Source: Bacillus shivajii
GTDB taxonomy: Bacteria; Bacillota; Bacilli; Bacillales; Salisediminibacteriaceae
Direction: 5' to 3'
DNA length: 64,000 nt
Assembly: GCF_020519665.1 (NCBI RefSeq)
Contig: NZ_CP084703.1
Coordinates: 4,340,001 to 4,404,000, forward strand
The position numbers and the translations under genes are program-made. Below, in pieces: positions 60,713 to 64,000 of this stretch (position 1 is the stretch's first letter; every line of letters begins with the position of its first letter). The notes below the pieces were generated by a model. It worked only from the letters and a program-made list of their open reading frames with translations, made no database searches and was not told the DNA's origin.

Positions 60713-60960
60713 GGAAAACCCTCCTCATCATCAATATTGTGAGGACGTTCAATAAGTTTCGGAAAATATACAAACTTTCCAACGAAGAAATTCGATGTGT
60801 CATTTTTACCGGACTTTTTGAACATCCTCTCTAAGAGAAAAGTCTTATGTTTATTATCATCCATCTTTATTTTATAAAACTATGAATAGATGCGTCTATT
60901 ATTTTGGATGGTTTTCGATAATTTTTCACACATATTAAGATTTCCCATGTCAATTCGTAA

Positions 60961-61755
60961 TTATACATTTATGACCGGGGTTGGTTTTAACGGATCGGTG
61001 TCATAAAGTTTTACTTGATCACCAACAGCAAATCCTTTTTCCTCTAACGTTTGCTGTACAGTCATTTTCGCTAAATCTTTCATATTATTATCTAAACTTA
61101 AGTGTGCTAAATAAACGGAAGCAGGCTTGTCTGTTAATATATCTGCTAAGGCTAATCCTGCATCAACATTGGAAACGTGCCCTTCATCTCCTAGAATTCT
61201 TCGTTTGATATTCCATGGATATTTGCCCATACGTAACATATCCATATCGTGATTCGACTCAAAGACGAAAGCATTTGAGTCTTTTGTTATCCCTTTTATG
61301 CGTTCACTGACATAACCGGTGTCAGTAACAATCGATAACTTCCTTCCTCCATGGTGAAACGTAAAAAACATCGGTTCTGCAGCATCATGTGACACACCAA
61401 ATGTTTCTACATCGAGCTGTCCAAAGGCCTTCGTCTCACCAATTTCAAAGTGGAATTTCTGATCTAACGTTACTGTTCCTAACTTACTTTCCATCGCCTT
61501 CCACGTTTTATCATTTGCATAGATTGGTAAGTTGTAACGTCTTGCTAAAATACCTACTCCTTTAATGTGATCACTGTGTTCATGAGTGACTAAAATTCCG
61601 TCTAAATCTTTTGGCGACACATTCACTTTTTCAAAACATTCTTCGATTTTCTTTCCACTTAAGCCAGCATCAATTAATAGCTTTTGATCATCGGTTTCTA
61701 CATATATTGCATTTCCTGTACTTCCGCTCGCTAAAACACTTAACCGTAAACTCAT
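60961..61755 (-). CDS. walJ: WalJ (YycJ) metallo-beta-lactamase-fold nuclease
   Basis: A 264-aa protein matching B. subtilis YycJ in length. The metal motif THEHSDH is at about residues 57-63, and [11 protein letters not shown] and FESNHD are further conserved sites. It belongs to the MBL family of 5'-3' exonucleases and is linked to mismatch repair and to coordinating cell division with replication. ATG 61755 lies 4 bases after the walI stop. Confidence 0.95.
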   Translation of the reverse strand: MSLRLSVLASGSTGNAIYVETDDQKLLIDAGLSGKKIEECFEKVNVSPKDLDGILVTHEHSDHIKGVGILARRYNLPIYANDKTWKAMESKLGTVTLDQKFHFEIGETKAFGQLDVETFGVSHDAAEPMFFTFHHGGRKLSIVTDTGYVSERIKGITKDSNAFVFESNHDMDMLRMGKYPWNIKRRILGDEGHVSNVDAGLALADILTDKPASVYLAHLSLDNNMKDLAKMTVQQTLEEKGFAVGDQVKLYDTDPLKPTPVINV

Positions 61756-61759
61756 GTTG

Positions 61760-62542
61760 TTATTCACTCTCCACACGTCGCACGACTGAATCGATCGCAT
61801 AGACAAGATAGGTTTCTTCACCTACTTGTATTTGCCAAACAGGTGCAAACACTTGTATTTCTCCTGTTGGTTGAATTTCGCTATTATAACCCAACCTAGC
61901 ATTGTCAATCACCGTGCCTTCTGGAATTAATTGCTCTTTTAGTAACGCTTCAACTGCCTTCATTGGAGTTAGCATTTCTTGCTCTCTACCTTGAGGTGAG
62001 ATTGCCATATACTCTTGGGTATAGGCTATCACTTCAAGGTCATCATTTAAATATAAAACAAGATGAACACGGGATGGACTATATTTATCAATCGGTCTTC
62101 CCTCATAAGTTTGATGCAATGTAATGATTTGCTGTTCCTCATCATAGTTGGAAAACTCATATTCCTGGCCGTTAATAACATATTGCTGTAAAAAAGCATC
62201 AACACTAGCAGGTAAATTGCCATCAGCCAATATATATGGATCATCCATCTCAGCAATAATTTGATAATCGTTTACATATATCGTTTGGCGATCAAGTTCT
62301 TCTTGTAAATATTCCGCATCGAAAGTTGTTAAAGTACCTGTAATGTACGATCCGTATTTCGTTTCTTCTGAATCATTGATCTTAACATCAATATTCCATT
62401 CATTTAACTCTTCTTGTAACGTTGATTGTGAAAGTGCACCAATATCTCCAGATGTTCTTTTCTCAAATAATTGATGGCCGAGGAAAATATTTAATATCAA
62501 GAACGTCAAGATAAATATTGATTTCGTTTTACTAAAGTCCAT
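61760..62542 (-). CDS. walI: WalI (YycI), membrane regulator of WalK
   Basis: A 260-aa protein with one N-terminal membrane span ([18 protein letters not shown]) and an extracytoplasmic domain. With WalH it contacts the sensor kinase WalK in the membrane and limits its activity. Identified mainly by topology, size and conserved order walK-walH-walI-walJ. Confidence 0.92.
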   Translation of the reverse strand: MDFSKTKSIFILTFLILNIFLGHQLFEKRTSGDIGALSQSTLQEELNEWNIDVKINDSEETKYGSYITGTLTTFDAEYLQEELDRQTIYVNDYQIIAEMDDPYILADGNLPASVDAFLQQYVINGQEYEFSNYDEEQQIITLHQTYEGRPIDKYSPSRVHLVLYLNDDLEVIAYTQEYMAISPQGREQEMLTPMKAVEALLKEQLIPEGTVIDNARLGYNSEIQPTGEIQVFAPVWQIQVGEETYLVYAIDSVVRRVESE

Positions 62543-62544
62543 AG

Positions 62545-63909
62545 CTATTCAACCTCACGATTAGGAATACCTTGCTGAATATTTCCTGCATCTAAATCCA
62601 CTTGGTGCCAGCTACCTCTTTCTTTTATAAACCACGCTGGAGTCAAGTAAACTAATGAACCTTGACGATTCATATAGTGACCGATCTTTATATCTTCAAT
62701 CAGCGACTCGTTTAATGCCTCACTTGCCTCAATATAACTCCATACGTCTTCAAAATGTGGTAAGGAGATACTCGTTTCTATCTCAAAGTCCTCTTCATTT
62801 AGTTCAAATAATGAGCGCTTATATTCTATAATCTGGTTTCCCGATCTTGTTACTTTCATGGTATAGAAACCTTCTCGATTAATGTTTGACCCTAATATCG
62901 GCAAACCTTGGATATTTAAACGAAATTGAATATAATCATGACCTGATGTCTCTCGCCAGCTGTCAATTACATAATGATCTGTCCACCCTTTATGAGCATT
63001 TACAAAATCTAAACTCGCTCTTAAAATCGATGTTTCTGTTGGACCGTCCATCTGGGTAATTCCTGTTGATGGATGCGCGAAGTCCAGTATAAGACCGTTA
63101 CCGATGATACTCATCATTCTGTTTCCATCTGTATAGACAGTTTCGTTACCTTGTGGGTAGCTTTTAACAAATTCCGGATCTGAAAATAAAGCTGAAATGA
63201 AGTCATTTTCATCAAGGTTCTTTGACAAATACGTGTACGTATTCATAACAAAATCTTCACTAGGCAAATATTTCACATCTTGATAAAGCTGGTTATGATT
63301 GTTTGTGAAAATTTGCTTCGTTACCGGAACGAACTGTTCTCTCTTAGCTTCATAAATTGTTTGTAATCTATTTAATGACATATCCGTATCTGCTTGGACA
63401 TTATTTGCTTCATCTAATGAAATGAAACGCACTGAAACTTCAGCGTTTGTCGACTCTTGATTTTCAAAGAAAAGAATTCGGTCGACTGTTTCCAATGGAA
63501 AATGCTCGTCCTCTAAATCAAACAATCGATGCATCCATTGGCCTTGCATTGGTTCTTTAAACACTATCTCAACATTTATCCCTTGATAATTACTAAGCAT
63601 TGAAGGAACCCTACGACTATCTCCTGTTCGAAGCATAGGTATTGATAGGTCATCAAGTTCTTCCATCATTATTTGATAAGCATCTTGATACGGCTTAACC
63701 CAAAAAATATCTCCATCTTCATGAACGATCACTTGATGGGGGATGAGTAAATCATTAGCTGAGCGTTCCTCACCTATTTCTGTTGACTCAAAGTACTCCA
63801 CGTCTGTTCTAATGTCGTATTCAGGCTGATACGTCCAAATCTGCCATGTTAATACGACACTTGTAAGGACAAGAACCCATAGAATGACGGATTTAATATG
63901 TTCAATCAT
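62545..63909 (-). CDS. walH: WalH (YycH), membrane regulator of WalK
   Basis: A 454-aa protein with one N-terminal membrane span (VILWVLVLTSVVLTWQIW) and a large acidic exported domain. It acts with WalI on the essential WalKR cell-wall system. Its ATG overlaps the walK stop (ATGA), and walI follows after 2 bases, so the genes form one operon. Confidence 0.93.
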   Translation of the reverse strand: MIEHIKSVILWVLVLTSVVLTWQIWTYQPEYDIRTDVEYFESTEIGEERSANDLLIPHQVIVHEDGDIFWVKPYQDAYQIMMEELDDLSIPMLRTGDSRRVPSMLSNYQGINVEIVFKEPMQGQWMHRLFDLEDEHFPLETVDRILFFENQESTNAEVSVRFISLDEANNVQADTDMSLNRLQTIYEAKREQFVPVTKQIFTNNHNQLYQDVKYLPSEDFVMNTYTYLSKNLDENDFISALFSDPEFVKSYPQGNETVYTDGNRMMSIIGNGLILDFAHPSTGITQMDGPTETSILRASLDFVNAHKGWTDHYVIDSWRETSGHDYIQFRLNIQGLPILGSNINREGFYTMKVTRSGNQIIEYKRSLFELNEEDFEIETSISLPHFEDVWSYIEASEALNESLIEDIKIGHYMNRQGSLVYLTPAWFIKERGSWHQVDLDAGNIQQGIPNREVE

Positions 63910-64000
63910 GTATTGTCCACCGCCTCTTCATCTAACGGGAGACTAAAGGAAATGATGGTTCCCTTCCCCCAATCACTACTAATCCAAATCGCGCCTCCAT
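63906..64000 (-). CDS. walK: C-terminal end of the sensor histidine kinase WalK (partial)
   Basis: The last 30 codons are present and read GAIWISSDWGKGTIISFSLP and then an acidic tail ending DNT-stop. This is the end of a histidine-kinase ATPase domain (G2-box region). The position before walH identifies it as WalK. Confidence 0.88.
   Translation of the reverse strand, partial: GGAIWISSDWGKGTIISFSLPLDEEAVDNT

Noticed and set aside
60646-60864. Minus-strand frame of 72 codons upstream of htrC
   Set aside because: It overlaps the htrC start in another frame and has no ribosome site. It shows no recognisable family.

Overview
The window looks like a chromosome segment of a low-GC Bacillaceae bacterium, probably a Bacillus relative with alkaliphile traits (very acidic exported proteins such as the TctC lipoprotein and the HtrC ectodomain). 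Evidence for this is Bacillus-type Shine-Dalgarno sites, several TTG/GTG starts, a Bacillus-style ilv-leu operon with a CodY box, and the walK-walH-walI-walJ-htrC-yyzF-rlmH cluster on the right. Left part (1-31 kb): the end of a sortase substrate with a class D sortase, RNase Z, heme A synthase, an AspT/YidE-type transporter, a formate-related cluster (YdeP-type molybdoenzyme, DUF2294 protein, OFA transporter, divergent fdhD), the operon ilvE-ilvD-ilvB-ilvN-ilvC-leuA-leuB-leuC-leuD on the minus strand, ilvA, a tripartite tricarboxylate transporter (TctC-TctB-TctA), a BCCT transporter, malate:quinone oxidoreductase and an RluF-like pseudouridine synthase. The ilv-leu leader carries a ykkC-fold RNA that fits the ppGpp riboswitch class, followed by an intrinsic terminator, with a CodY-like box just upstream of the promoter. 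The separate ilvA gene has one in-frame stop codon. Middle part (32.19-58.62 kb): an integrative element inserted in the 3' end of the native rlmH, as SCC elements are in staphylococci. The 9-bp repeat TACGGTTCA at 32192-32200 and 58611-58619 marks its ends. Joining the flanks restores a normal RlmH ending NEPYHK. The element is about 26.4 kb. It carries a large serine recombinase that reads across the right junction, an XRE regulator, a small protein and a possible rolling-circle Rep, a second complete rlmH, RadC, a recombination-type protein, and a ten-gene minus-strand defence block. The defence block runs: small ORF, brxA, brxB, brxC, pglX, pglZ, SNF2-type helicase, EVE-like/Mrr nuclease, AAA ATPase, S8 (subtilisin-type) peptidase. 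It is BREX-like but has no brxL; a helicase stands where brxL is expected, and a peptidase/ATPase pair closes the block. Right part (58.6-64 kb): native rlmH with an altered tail, a DnaA-box cluster, a CxxH/CxxC small protein, HtrC, WalJ, WalI, WalH and the end of WalK. This gene set lies close to oriC in Bacillus. No tRNA, rRNA, CRISPR array or insertion sequence was seen.
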